From the NCBI GenBank assembly GCA_900539755.1, contig UQDC01000016.1, positions 1 to 54,239 of the forward strand: a stretch of DNA of 54,239 nt. The letters are read 5' to 3'. The DNA comes from an uncultured Alistipes sp. Lineage in GTDB: Bacteria; Bacteroidota; Bacteroidia; Bacteroidales; Rikenellaceae. The position numbers and the translations under genes are program-made. Below, piece by piece: positions 35,937 to 45,380 of this stretch; position 1 is the stretch's first letter; the number at the start of each line of letters is the position of its first letter. Below the pieces are notes generated by a model. It had not been told where the DNA came from, did not search any database, and worked only from the letters and a program-made list of their open reading frames with translations.

Positions 35937-36467
35937 ATGGCAAAACAAGTTGCAGTTTTGGCTGTTAATCCGGTGAATGGATTTGGCCTGTTTCAGTATC
36001 TTGAAACATTTTATGAGAATGGAATTGATTACAAAGTGTATGCAGTAGCTCCGACCTGTGAGATCAAAACGAATTCAGGTATTACGTTGTTGGCAGATGA
36101 TGTTGTAGCTAATTTACGAGGGAAAGAGGATGATTTCGATGCATTGGTGTTTGCTTGTGGTGATGCCATTCCGGTTTTCAGAGCACATGAATCAGAACCC
36201 CATAATGTTGATATGATGGAGGTGATTCGTGCATTTGGTGCAAAGGGAAAGATTATGGTGGGGCATTGTGCGGCGGCCATGATGTTTGATTTTGCAGGGA
36301 TAACGGCAGGACATCGCTTGGCGTTGCATCCTATGGCCCAACCTGCTGTTCGACTGGGTGTCGCTACTAATGAGCAGTCTGTAGTTGATGGGAATTTCTA
36401 TACAGCCCAAACCGAACATACGATTTGGACTATGATGCCCTCTTTAGTTGCGGCATTAAAAGCATAG
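35937..36467 (+). CDS. DJ-1/PfpI superfamily protein
   Basis: This 176-residue protein has the DJ-1/PfpI fold. The nucleophile elbow is VGHCAAAMM with Cys111, and the start follows the pattern MAKQVAVLAVNPVNGFG. Family members act as glyoxalases, deglycases, amidases or redox-responsive chaperones. The divergent redox-type HxlR regulator suggests a role in electrophile or aldehyde stress. The expected Glu in the first elbow is not obvious, so the enzymatic class is uncertain. Confidence 0.87.
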   Translation: MAKQVAVLAVNPVNGFGLFQYLETFYENGIDYKVYAVAPTCEIKTNSGITLLADDVVANLRGKEDDFDALVFACGDAIPVFRAHESEPHNVDMMEVIRAFGAKGKIMVGHCAAAMMFDFAGITAGHRLALHPMAQPAVRLGVATNEQSVVDGNFYTAQTEHTIWTMMPSLVAALKA

Positions 36468-36513
36468 GAAATGTGATTATAAATAAAGGTTTGTATTAGA
36501 GTTTGTTATGGTA

Positions 36514-36551
36514 AAAATAAAGAGAGAGGGATTACCCTCTCTCTTTATTTT
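36514..36551. terminator. Bidirectional terminator between DJ-1 and URO-D genes
   Basis: Perfect 16-17-bp stem (arms 36515-36530 and 36535-36550, loop ATTA), A-rich outside on the left and T-rich on the right. It serves both convergent genes. Confidence 0.92.
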
Positions 36552-36625
36552 ATAGTTTATCTTCCAGGATAACCTGTGTAGTTTATGTTATTTATCCTTG
36601 AAGTTGGTATGTATTCCTCAGTTAA

Positions 36626-37729
36626 TTAATAAATGTTGCTGTGTTTTTTGCAGAGTTCGATGAACTTTTCCACACGCTCGGGTGTGACGTCTGCCTGAAT
36701 AATATGGGCAGGAGCCACCATATATCCACCACCCTTACCGAGGATTTCAATCCGTTCTTTAATGTCGGCTTCCAGCTCTTCGTCGGTGCCGTTCGGCATC
36801 AGATACTGCTGGTCGATAGCCCCCCAGAATGCGAATTGATCACCGAAGTTGTCTTTAACCTCTTGTGGAGAGTGTTTGGGAACACCTGGCTGAACAGGGT
36901 TGAAAACATCGAAGCCGCACTCTTTGATCATCGGCATCAAAGAACCTACTGCTCCATCGCTGTGCAGAATCATGACCAGATCCGGTTTCTTGGCTTTCAG
37001 GGTGTCGATCATCTTTTTGTAATATGGCATCAGCAGTTTGCGGAACATTTCGGGGGCAAACAAGGTATTGGTTTGTGAACCGAAATCGTCTCCGACCCAG
37101 ATTGCATCAACTCCACGATCGATCAATCGTAATGCGATTTGCGTCTGGAATTCACCGCAGGCTGCAAACAGAGGTTCGAGATATTCATCCTCCATGAACA
37201 TGCTCATCAGGATCTTTTCAAATCCCGCCAGCTGGTGTGCCAGTGAGAACAAGGTCACTTCAATATCGCCGATGATGAAATAGTCGTCTTTGTATTTTTT
37301 GATCAGAGCTTCAGCATCCCGATAACGTCCCGGAGCGTCTGGATCGGGGAACTGGTAGTTTTTGATATCTTCTGCTGTCTGAGCATTAGCCAATGGATAT
37401 TCGACAACTTCAACATAAAGTGAACCTTGCTGCATGCGCATTTTGTATTCGTTGAGCCAGGTTCCGTCTTCACGTTTCTCAATTTTGAAATCGTCTGAAA
37501 CGGAAGCACCTACAATGACGGCATCACTACCCATAGCGGTACGGATCTCATTACCGCTGATTCGGTAGGTGACATCTTCATACAGGTTGTCAGTGACATG
37601 TACGGGAATGTTGAGTTTCTTGCCGAAATACTCCAAATGTTGGCGGCATAGGTCGAATTGAACAGGCACTCGATCTGGCAGACCCTCCATGCGGCGGAAA
37701 GCCTTCAATACTCGCTCTCTGCTATTCAT
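36626..37729 (-). CDS. Uroporphyrinogen decarboxylase (URO-D) family protein
   Basis: This 367-residue TIM-barrel protein resembles the URO-D superfamily branch that includes methylcobamide:CoM methyltransferases, rather than HemE. Motifs are MGSDAVIVGASV, GDIEVTLFSLAHQLAGFEK and ILHSDGAVGSLMPMIKECGF. The HSDG position corresponds to the zinc site of methyltransferases, which usually have HxCG, so Asp replaces Cys. The substrate is unknown. It stands alone on the minus strand with no corrinoid-protein partner adjacent. Confidence 0.85.
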   Translation of the reverse strand: MNSRERVLKAFRRMEGLPDRVPVQFDLCRQHLEYFGKKLNIPVHVTDNLYEDVTYRISGNEIRTAMGSDAVIVGASVSDDFKIEKREDGTWLNEYKMRMQQGSLYVEVVEYPLANAQTAEDIKNYQFPDPDAPGRYRDAEALIKKYKDDYFIIGDIEVTLFSLAHQLAGFEKILMSMFMEDEYLEPLFAACGEFQTQIALRLIDRGVDAIWVGDDFGSQTNTLFAPEMFRKLLMPYYKKMIDTLKAKKPDLVMILHSDGAVGSLMPMIKECGFDVFNPVQPGVPKHSPQEVKDNFGDQFAFWGAIDQQYLMPNGTDEELEADIKERIEILGKGGGYMVAPAHIIQADVTPERVEKFIELCKKHSNIY

Positions 37730-37829
37730 AGTAGCTTTATTAGGTTTTTGCTGGTTAATTGATTGTAAATCTTTGTTTTGGATTTATATATCCTTAACAT
37801 CTAAACAAAGATACGAAAAAAAAACTTAG

Positions 37830-38061
37830 TACACAGAGTCTCTAATCCGTGTAAAAGCTATAAAAACAGATAGATTTTTGATTTTAGCTTGTGAAGCAGA
37901 GGACGAGGCTGCTGATGTGCTGGGTGCCACAATGCTTGAGACAGAAATCGTCAAGTTAAATGAGCAATGTGTTGTTAGGACGAACAAAACAATCTGCTGC
38001 AGGATTCCGTAAGATTACTACCGAACTGGATGTTGTTCGCTACTTAGTGTCTCAGTTGTAA
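37830..38061 (+). pseudogene. Possible gene remnant with a frameshift
   Basis: This stretch of the 340-bp gap between the URO-D and FeoB-associated genes is richer in G/C than its surroundings and looks coding. One frame (about 37830-38009) reads ILACEAEDEAADVLGAT then TEIVKLNEQCVVRTNK. The next frame (37960-38061) reads GRTKQSAAGFRKITT then ELDVVRYLVSQL and stops. A +1 shift near 37978-37995 would join them into about 75 residues. I do not recognise the protein; the frames may be chance. No start codon with support was found. Confidence 0.3.
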
Positions 38062-38071
38062 TGAGGCAGAT

Positions 38072-38284
38072 TTATTTTGAGGAATGTGTTGAATTTTTTT
38101 GTGACTTCAAGTCTGTACGGGGACAGTCGGGTGTGTTGTTGAAAGTTTTGACACCTTGACAGGCAGCACGGACAGCACACCCTTTGCATTTATCGACAGC
38201 ATTAGTTTTCAGCCGTCGGTATAGCATATTGCCAGCCCATATAACACAAGCCGCAACAATAATATATGCAATAATGTCCTGCAT
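38072..38284 (-). CDS. FeoB-associated Cys-rich membrane protein
   Basis: This 70-residue protein has one N-terminal membrane helix (IIAYIIVAACVIWAG) and a cytosolic cysteine cluster (CKGCAVRAAC, then DCPR). This layout defines the small FeoB-associated Cys-rich family found next to feoB in many Bacteroidota. It lies 220 bp downstream of the FeoAB fusion gene on the same strand. It may help assemble or regulate the ferrous-iron transporter; no biochemical activity is known to me. Confidence 0.85.
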   Translation of the reverse strand: MQDIIAYIIVAACVIWAGNMLYRRLKTNAVDKCKGCAVRAACQGVKTFNNTPDCPRTDLKSQKNSTHSSK

Positions 38285-38504
38285 GGGTATTTAGTTTGGT
38301 TTGTTTGCGGATTCTGACACAGTGTTGTTTTTGTTGTTAATTGTCGGTATAGAGATGCAAAATGAATAATGGTTTATTGTCGGTTTTGAGAGCCTCATAA
38401 GTTCATTTGACATCCTTCCATTTCGACGGTGCGTTTGTCTCCTCTATCCTATTCGGAGGGAGCTGGCAGTCAATTATTATTTTCTACGATAAATGTTTGT
38501 GGGG

Positions 38505-41054
38505 TTATAGTAATAAACTTCCCAGTTGGTAGAAAATGAAAGACAGAATCCATGCCAACCCTGTTGTATAGAATAGAGTAAAGAAGGCCCAACGGCGTCC
38601 AGCCTCTTTGTATATTGCCGTAATGGCTGCAATACATGGAAAATACAAGAGGATAAAGACCATCATCGTATAGGCTTTCAACGGAGTAAATACCTTCTCT
38701 CCTATATGTGGACCTTGGGTATAAACTTGGCTTTGTAATTTTTCACTCAATGTAGTTTCATTCTCCCCGGAATCGGTCAATACGGCCATGGTGCTGACCA
38801 CAATTTCTTTGGCTGCAAGTCCACTGACCAGACTGATGCCAATTTGCCAGTCAAATCCTAAAGGACGTATTGCCGGCTCAATCGCTTTACCGATACGTCC
38901 AATGTATGATTGTTCTTGTTGTTGGATGGGGGTGAGGGACGGATCTCCGACAGGATAATGGCTCAATGCCCATACAATTACGGATGCAACCAAAATGATG
39001 GTTCCCATTTTGCGCAGATACTGAACTCCTTTATTCCACATATGTCGCACGACACTGCGACCTGTCGGAACTCGGTATGGGGGGAGTTCCATGACAAAAG
39101 GTGCCTCCTCTTTTCTGAAAAACAGGCGCTTGAATAGAATCGATGAGAGGATCGCTACAATGATGCCCAGCAGATAGATTGAAAGGAGTACCAAACCTTG
39201 TTTCTGAACGAAAAATGCGGAGATCAGCAACACATAGACAGGCAAACGTGCACTGCATGACATAAATGGAATGATCAGCATGGTCAGGATGCGATCTTTA
39301 CGACTTTCAAGAGTGCGAGTAGCCATAATAGCCGGCACGTTGCATCCAAAGCCCATCAGTAATGGAATGAATGATTTGCCATGCAATCCGATTTTGTGCA
39401 TCAGTTTGTCCATGATGAAAGCAGCCCGGGCCATATATCCAGTATCTTCCATCAATGAGATGCAGAAAAACAGAATCAAGATGTTGGGTAAAAAGACAAT
39501 TACCCCACCCACTCCACTGATAATACCATCTACGAGTAAATTGCGTAATGCCCCTTCAGGCATAACCTTCATGATGAAGTCGCTTAACCAACTTACACCA
39601 TTTTCTATCCATCCGGCAGGAATGGCTCCCAGTGAGAAGGTGGCCTGGAAGGTGATCCACATTAATAACAGAAAGATCGGTAATCCCCAGATTTTACTGG
39701 TCATAATATGGTCGATTTTGCTGGTGCGAGCGTGTTTGTCGCGTGTTTCTCCTTGAAAGGTCTCTTTCAATGCACCGGCAATAAAACCATATTTGGCGTC
39801 GGCAATCGTGGTTTCAGGTTCGTCGCCGAACTGTTTGGTCAGTTTTTGTTGTAGAAGCAGTTGGGTCTGTTGGATTTTGTTGAAGTTCGTGCACTTTTCG
39901 AGGAGTTTGGCTGTGCTCTTATCTCCCTTGAGCAATTTGATTGCCAAGTATCTCGAAGAGTAGTGCGCTACAATATCCTTGTTTTCCCAAATCTGAGCCT
40001 GCAGGGTGTTGATTGCAGCTTCGAGATCGGAGCCGTAATTGATGTGGATATGTCGTACAGTAGGGTTCTTATCTTCAAAAACTTGGATAACCGTTTCAAA
40101 TAATTCGTGAATTCCTCTACCTGTAGAGGCAACGGTCGGAACGATGGGAATACCCAACATACCGCCCAGATGACGATAATCGAGTTTTGCACCGGTGCTT
40201 TCCAGTTCGTCATACATGTTTAGGGCAATAACCACCTTGATGTCCATATCGATCAGCTGTGTGGTCAGATATAAATTCCGTTCAAGGTTGGTTGCGTCGA
40301 TGACGTTGATTACCACATCGGGCATTTCGCGCAGAATATGAGTCCGCACATATAGCTCTTCAGGGGTGTATTCTGTAATGGAATAGGTGCCGGGGAGATC
40401 TGCCAGGTTGAATGTGTAGTTGCCTTGATGGAAACGGGCAATTTTGGCATCTACTGTTACACCACTATAATTCCCTACCCGCTCGTGTGATCCTGAAGCC
40501 AGGTTGAATAATGAGGTCTTACCGCAGTTGGGATTGCCGACTAAGGCAACATTGATTAGATGACTTCCCGCATTAAAACTGCTCCACTCATTTAGGGTTT
40601 TGTGGTTTGCTGAGGCAGTGTGCTCGTGATTGTTTTTCTTTGTCCACTGACTGGGCCAAATTTTTTTGAGCCAATCTTGATGGGAAGCTTTGGCCTGGGG
40701 CTGCGAGTGGTGTCGAAAATGGATATGAGCATGATGGTTGGCATGTTGATCCAATGTCAGTTGAGGAAGTGCCGTTAATGGTATAACTTCGATCAACTCC
40801 GCTTCACTGCGACGCAATGCAATGCGGTATCCCATAATTTCGTATTCGACCGGATCCAATAGAGGGGCGTTTTTGATCACTTTGACAATTTTTCCACGAA
40901 TAAACCCCATTTCCGTGATTCGATTGCGGAAAGAACCGTGGCCAAAGACTTTAGTGATCAGTCCGACCTGTGAGGACTTTAGCTCAGAAAGGCGTACGTG
41001 TTGCGCCTCGACAGTTTGTGTATCTGATGTGACGCTGTTTTGCATAGTTTCCAT
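38505..41054 (-). CDS. feoB: Ferrous iron transporter, FeoA-FeoB fusion
   Basis: The start at ATG 41054 (METMQNSVT) gives 849 residues. The longer frame to 41117 would begin upstream of the TATCTTTG -7 box. An N-terminal SH3-like FeoA domain (about 20-95) is joined by a His-rich linker (HANHHAHIHFRHH) to the FeoB G domain (GNPNCGKTS near residue 170, DLPGT, NMYD). Membrane domains carry the two gate motifs, GFGCNVPAIMATRTLESRKDR and a second conserved segment. The FeoAB fusion is typical of Bacteroidota. It imports Fe(II) across the inner membrane. The accessory Cys-rich gene is downstream and a TonB-dependent receptor gene is divergent. Confidence 0.96.
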   Translation of the reverse strand: METMQNSVTSDTQTVEAQHVRLSELKSSQVGLITKVFGHGSFRNRITEMGFIRGKIVKVIKNAPLLDPVEYEIMGYRIALRRSEAELIEVIPLTALPQLTLDQHANHHAHIHFRHHSQPQAKASHQDWLKKIWPSQWTKKNNHEHTASANHKTLNEWSSFNAGSHLINVALVGNPNCGKTSLFNLASGSHERVGNYSGVTVDAKIARFHQGNYTFNLADLPGTYSITEYTPEELYVRTHILREMPDVVINVIDATNLERNLYLTTQLIDMDIKVVIALNMYDELESTGAKLDYRHLGGMLGIPIVPTVASTGRGIHELFETVIQVFEDKNPTVRHIHINYGSDLEAAINTLQAQIWENKDIVAHYSSRYLAIKLLKGDKSTAKLLEKCTNFNKIQQTQLLLQQKLTKQFGDEPETTIADAKYGFIAGALKETFQGETRDKHARTSKIDHIMTSKIWGLPIFLLLMWITFQATFSLGAIPAGWIENGVSWLSDFIMKVMPEGALRNLLVDGIISGVGGVIVFLPNILILFFCISLMEDTGYMARAAFIMDKLMHKIGLHGKSFIPLLMGFGCNVPAIMATRTLESRKDRILTMLIIPFMSCSARLPVYVLLISAFFVQKQGLVLLSIYLLGIIVAILSSILFKRLFFRKEEAPFVMELPPYRVPTGRSVVRHMWNKGVQYLRKMGTIILVASVIVWALSHYPVGDPSLTPIQQQEQSYIGRIGKAIEPAIRPLGFDWQIGISLVSGLAAKEIVVSTMAVLTDSGENETTLSEKLQSQVYTQGPHIGEKVFTPLKAYTMMVFILLYFPCIAAITAIYKEAGRRWAFFTLFYTTGLAWILSFIFYQLGSLLL

Positions 41055-41063
41055 GACAATGGA

Positions 41064-41071
41064 CAAAGATA
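41064..41071 (-). promoter_or_regulatory. -7 box of the FeoAB gene
   Basis: TATCTTTG on the minus strand, only 9 bp before the ATG at 41054. Transcription would begin near the start codon, suggesting a leaderless or nearly leaderless mRNA. No convincing -33 TTG is seen. Confidence 0.5.
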
Positions 41072-41247
41072 TAAAATCATCTGAATATCTAATATGAGGT
41101 GAACCGGAGTATGTCATGTGAAATGAAAAAAATAGCTCCTAATTTCAATGTGTCAGTAATATTGTGGCGTTAAAATTGTGAGTGGCAGTATGATATTGCT
41201 TTGAGTTATGTTAATTTTACGAAGTGTTAAAATACAACGGTAGGTGT

Positions 41248-43680
41248 ATGAAATTTTATATAGGAATTTGTCTGTTGGTGTTGTGTGGGTTCAGTGCATG
41301 GGCGCAGTCATCTACGACGGTTCGCACTGGAATTGTTCGCGGCGTAATCATCTCGAAAAATGAACAAAAACCGATTTCCGGAGCTTTGGTTTTGGTGGTC
41401 GGAGATACCCTTCAACAGCAAACGGATCAAGATGGCCGCTTCCAACTTGAAGGTGTGCCTGTCGGATATAATTCGCTCTATGTGGACGCTGAGGATTTTA
41501 AAGATGTGTTGACAGAGTCCTTTTTAGTGACAACATCTACTCCTGCCGAAATACGGGTTGAATTGGAACAGAGAACTGTGACAATGGATGAGGTGATCGT
41601 CAGTGCTTCTCCGTTCCGTCCGACCACAGAATCCCCGGTTTCAATGCGCAGAATCGGTACAGAGGAGATTGATTTGACTCCCGGTGCCAATCGTGATATT
41701 TCCAAAGTTGTACAATCTTCTCCTGGAGTCCTGTTTATTCCGACAGCCAACCGTAATGATCTGTTGGTGCGAGGTGGTGGAGCTGGTGAAAACCGTTTTT
41801 ATCTGGATGGGATTGAAATTCCAGTTTTGAATCACTTCGCTGTGCAAGGAGCATCTGGCGGTTACGCCTCGTTGATTAATCCGGCTCTTTTACAATCTGT
41901 CAATTTTTATACAGGTGCCTTCCCTTCCAATTTGCCGAGTGGTTTGAGTTCAGTCTTGGATATGCAGACCAAAGCGGGTAATACCGACCGATTTCACGGT
42001 AAGCTGATTTTAGGAGCTTCGGATGTGGGAATTAATTTGGATACACCGCTTTCATCGGATGGAAAGACAACCTTGGTCGGATCATTTCGCCGTAGCTATC
42101 TGCAAATGTTGTTTAAGGTGTTGAAGCTTCCATTTTTGCCGACATATAACGATTACCAATTTAAAGTGACATCGAAGTTGTCTGACCGGGATGAGATTTT
42201 TCTGATCGGATTAGGCTCTTTCGATAAAAATCGGTTGAATCTGGGACTGAAAGATCCTGAAAAGGATCGAAAATATATATTGGGTTATATGCCTGAAAGC
42301 AACCAGACCAGTTATGTGTTTGGAGCTGGATATAACCATATGTTTTCTGGAGGTAAATTACAGATTACGGCCAGTCGTGATTACCTGAAAAACGAAATGT
42401 ACAAGTACCGTGACAATGATGAATCGTTGCCTCGGATTCTGGATATAGATAGTCGTGAGGGAAATTACCGGGCTCGCGCTTCGATTAATCTGTGGGATTT
42501 GAAAGGATTTCGGTTAAATGCAGGCATCGGAGGTGGTGTGGGAACCTATCGTAGCGAATCGTTTAGCAAAGTGTATGTGCAAAATCAGGAGGTGGATGAT
42601 TTCTCCGAAAGCCATTTTACGATCGGACGTTACGAGTTGTTCGCTACGTTAAGCCGTAATTTCTTTAACGAAAAATTGGCAGTATCGGCCGGTTTTCGGA
42701 TGGATGGTATGACCTATTCGAAACATACCTCTAACCCTTTTGATCAGTTTTCTCCGCGACTGAGCATGTTCTATCAATTTGCTCCTAAATGGCGCGTAAG
42801 TGCTTCTGTTGCCCGTTATTATCAAGAACCGAGTTATACCACAATGGGGTATGACGGTAATGTGGTCCCAGGGTATAAACAACGCGCTGGACTGCGCTAT
42901 ATGGCAGTCAATCAATATGTGGCTGGAATCAATTTCTCTCCAACTCCACGGTCGGATATAAAATTTGAATATTTTTATAAACAATATTCGCAGTTGCCTG
43001 TCTCGTTGTTGGATTCGTTGCCGGTATCTACAGGCGATTTCGCAGACTATATTGTAGGTAATGTGCCGGCTCGTTCAGTGGGTAAAGGTCGGGCGTATGG
43101 AGGTGAAATTTCCTATCGCAATTTGGATCTTTATAATACGGTTGTCAATGTCTCCTATACCTATTTCGTATCGCAGGTTAACCAAATGGATGATCAGTTG
43201 AAACCTACTTCGCATTATCTTTCCTCGAGTTGGAATGTGGGTCATATTCTGAATATCTCTGCAATTCATAAATTTGGAGCGAATTGGACGGCTGGTGTGA
43301 AATGGTATCTGTCTGGAGGAGTGCCTTATACTCCTTATGATGAGACATTGTCTGCATTGACTGCAGCATGGGATGCTCGACGTCGCCCCTATCCGGACAA
43401 CAGTCGTTACAATGCGATGAAAACACCAGTTTATCATCAACTGGATCTTCGTATCGATAAGGTGTGGTATTTTAAAAAGTGGCGCCTCGGTTTTTATATT
43501 GACATTCAGAATTTGTATAACCATAAAGTTGCAGGTCAAGAGATTCTTATGCCAGAGATCGGCGCAGATGGACAATATGTGTTGGATCCTGATCGTCCCG
43601 GGTATTATAAAATGCAACACATTGCCCATGATTTGGGTAGTACGATCCTGCCCACGTTGGGTATTACGATAGAGATGTAA
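41248..43680 (+). CDS. TonB-dependent outer-membrane receptor
   Basis: From ATG 41248 (MKFYIGICL) the protein has 810 residues. A GTG at 41224 would add 8. The signal peptide ends in FSAWAQ. A carboxypeptidase-regulatory-like domain (about 25-110, PISGALVLVVGDTLQ) precedes the plug (VVQSSPGVLFIPTANRND, LVRGGGAGENRFYLDG) and a 22-strand barrel. It imports an unknown substrate across the outer membrane. The lack of an adjacent SusD-type gene argues against glycan uptake. It diverges from FeoAB, so iron, heme or metal-complex uptake is a fair guess, not shown. Confidence 0.93.
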   Translation: MKFYIGICLLVLCGFSAWAQSSTTVRTGIVRGVIISKNEQKPISGALVLVVGDTLQQQTDQDGRFQLEGVPVGYNSLYVDAEDFKDVLTESFLVTTSTPAEIRVELEQRTVTMDEVIVSASPFRPTTESPVSMRRIGTEEIDLTPGANRDISKVVQSSPGVLFIPTANRNDLLVRGGGAGENRFYLDGIEIPVLNHFAVQGASGGYASLINPALLQSVNFYTGAFPSNLPSGLSSVLDMQTKAGNTDRFHGKLILGASDVGINLDTPLSSDGKTTLVGSFRRSYLQMLFKVLKLPFLPTYNDYQFKVTSKLSDRDEIFLIGLGSFDKNRLNLGLKDPEKDRKYILGYMPESNQTSYVFGAGYNHMFSGGKLQITASRDYLKNEMYKYRDNDESLPRILDIDSREGNYRARASINLWDLKGFRLNAGIGGGVGTYRSESFSKVYVQNQEVDDFSESHFTIGRYELFATLSRNFFNEKLAVSAGFRMDGMTYSKHTSNPFDQFSPRLSMFYQFAPKWRVSASVARYYQEPSYTTMGYDGNVVPGYKQRAGLRYMAVNQYVAGINFSPTPRSDIKFEYFYKQYSQLPVSLLDSLPVSTGDFADYIVGNVPARSVGKGRAYGGEISYRNLDLYNTVVNVSYTYFVSQVNQMDDQLKPTSHYLSSSWNVGHILNISAIHKFGANWTAGVKWYLSGGVPYTPYDETLSALTAAWDARRRPYPDNSRYNAMKTPVYHQLDLRIDKVWYFKKWRLGFYIDIQNLYNHKVAGQEILMPEIGADGQYVLDPDRPGYYKMQHIAHDLGSTILPTLGITIEM

Positions 43681-43997
43681 TCCAACATGAGTGGACAGGC
43701 TAAGAATGAATGATTGATTTTGTCCAGTGTTCTCTTTGTATAATTGGCATTGCTGAAGGAGTGTGGATTCCTGCAAGGAAAGGTGTGAGAGAAATATTGT
43801 GAAGACAAGCATTATCCTAAGGTTTGATAACGTATTTTTGTACGAAAAGTTAGGATAAATGCTTGTTTTTTATGTGTCCTATTGCGCAATAGTTGTGTTG
43901 CATGCCTGATTGGGTGGTAAATTGGTTGCGCAAAGCACATCTGAGCTATTTGTAAAGAACGAAAAAAAAGATCATGTCTTTAGAGAAATTCTGCTAT
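43681..43997. other. 317-bp gap after the TonB-dependent receptor
   Basis: Apart from the hairpin at 43805-43866 I see no gene. Short frames crossing it lack supporting features. The last about 60 bases are the upstream region of the DUF3089 lipoprotein gene. Confidence 0.5.
43805..43872 (+). terminator. Hairpin with T run, probable terminator of the receptor gene
   Basis: Arms 43805-43820 and 43850-43866 pair over 16 bp with one bulged base, around a 29-base loop, and are followed by a T run. It lies about 125 bp past the receptor stop, a little far for a typical terminator but convincing in form. Confidence 0.6.
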
Positions 43998-45023
43998 ATG
44001 AAAAGGATTGTTCAATTTTCGGTGCTGGTTTGCTTTTTCATTGGGTTCAATCTCTCCTGTTCTACGTCAGAGCAGGACGGTGCAGGTGGTAAATTGCCAG
44101 TTCCTGATTACGCTCAGTCAGAGATGTGGTATCGGTCTCTTGAAGGAGCTGCTAATAAAGCAGTCGATGTGTTTTATATTACGCCGACCTGTATCTGGGA
44201 TTGGAAAGATCAGTCCGGGCAAACAATCCATTATATGGATGTTACCAATTCGGCACAGCGATCTTTAGTGGATGGATCCAATGCTTTGGCATATGCGTTG
44301 TTTGAGAAAAGCTGCAATTTCTATTCGCCCTATTATCGGCAGATTACCATGAATTCCTGGTTTGAATCCGAAGAGGTAATCAATGAGCGTTATGCAGTTG
44401 CCCATGAAGATGTAGTTCGAGCATTTAAATATTATTTGGAGCATTATAACAATGGGCGTCCGTTTATTTTGGCTGGACATAGCCAAGGGGCAAAAGCTGT
44501 GATCGAACTGTTAAAGCACTCTGTCACTCCAGAACAGTATCAGCGGATGGTAGCTGCCTATGCGTTTGGCTTTTCGGTCGGAAGTAATGAGTTGGCACAA
44601 AGTCCTCTTTTGAAGCCTGCGTCCGGTGCTGATGATATTGGGGCGTTGGTGCTGTTTAATAGCGTGTCGAACCCTGAAGCATGTTCTCCGCTGTTTGTCA
44701 ATAATGTGGTTTGTATTAATCCGGTTAATTGGACTGTTGACGGTACGTATGCTCCCGCTTCGGAAAATCCTGGGTCTGTGTTTTTTGATTCAGAAGGACA
44801 TGCTGATACCCTATTCCATGCTGTCGGTGTAGGCATGACAAATGATCGGCATACGTTATTGATTGATGGATTGTCAGATGATGATTATTATATTCCGTCG
44901 ATCGAGCAGTTGTTCCCCAAAGGAAACTATCATGTTCAGGAGTTAAACCTCTATTTTCTCAGTGTGCAGCAAAATATTGCTAATCGTATCGATCGTTACA
45001 ATAATTCTCACAACCATCAATAG
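43998..45023 (+). CDS. DUF3089 alpha/beta-hydrolase lipoprotein
   Basis: From ATG 43998 (MKRIVQFSV) the protein has 341 residues; an earlier ATG at 43974 would place eight polar residues ahead of the signal. The lipoprotein signal ends in NLSC. The DUF3089 domain has the nucleophile elbow GHSQG near residue 160, YITPTCIWDW near 40 and a late HTLLIDGL motif. It is a predicted serine hydrolase in the envelope with unknown substrate. It is monocistronic. Confidence 0.85.
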   Translation: MKRIVQFSVLVCFFIGFNLSCSTSEQDGAGGKLPVPDYAQSEMWYRSLEGAANKAVDVFYITPTCIWDWKDQSGQTIHYMDVTNSAQRSLVDGSNALAYALFEKSCNFYSPYYRQITMNSWFESEEVINERYAVAHEDVVRAFKYYLEHYNNGRPFILAGHSQGAKAVIELLKHSVTPEQYQRMVAAYAFGFSVGSNELAQSPLLKPASGADDIGALVLFNSVSNPEACSPLFVNNVVCINPVNWTVDGTYAPASENPGSVFFDSEGHADTLFHAVGVGMTNDRHTLLIDGLSDDDYYIPSIEQLFPKGNYHVQELNLYFLSVQQNIANRIDRYNNSHNHQ

Positions 45024-45174
45024 CAGAACTATTGGGTGGCTTATAGAATGGAGAATTGCGGGGTTGGGATAGAATGTCCAGGAGAAATTTTAATTTGCTG
45101 TTTTTGCAAATTTATTGGATGTGTTTCTCCTCTTGCTTTTGTAGTCAGAAGTGAATGAAAATATAGAAAATAAA

Positions 45175-45205
45175 AAAGCCTTAGAATTTGTGATTCTAAG
45201 GCTTT
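45175..45205 (-). terminator. Terminator of tRNA-Asp
   Basis: Perfect 13-bp stem (arms 45175-45187 and 45193-45205, 5-base loop) immediately 3' of the tRNA on the minus strand, followed by a T run on that strand (A run at 45172-45177). Confidence 0.92.
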
Positions 45206-45206
45206 G

Positions 45207-45280
45207 CGGTATGGACGGGACTCGAACCCGCGACCTCCTGCGTGACAGGCAGGCATTCTAACCAGCTGAACTACCACACC
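45207..45280 (-). tRNA. tRNA-Asp (GTC)
   Basis: The 74-base minus-strand gene folds as a cloverleaf. The acceptor stem is GGTGTGG paired with CCATACC, the anticodon loop CTGTCAC gives anticodon GTC, the T arm is GCGGGTTCGAGTCCCGT-like, and the discriminator base is G. The CCA end is not encoded. It is followed directly by its own terminator. Confidence 0.95.
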
Positions 45281-45380
45281 GTTTTTAAGTACTGAGCAAC
45301 TTTGTTTCTCAATTGCGATGCAAAGATAGGTGTTTTTTTTAATTCTCCAAAGAGTTTCGGCGAAAAATCTACGTTTTTAC

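Noticed and set aside
43910..44092. Small plus-strand frame before the DUF3089 gene
   Set aside because: It overlaps the lipoprotein gene in another frame and has no supporting features.
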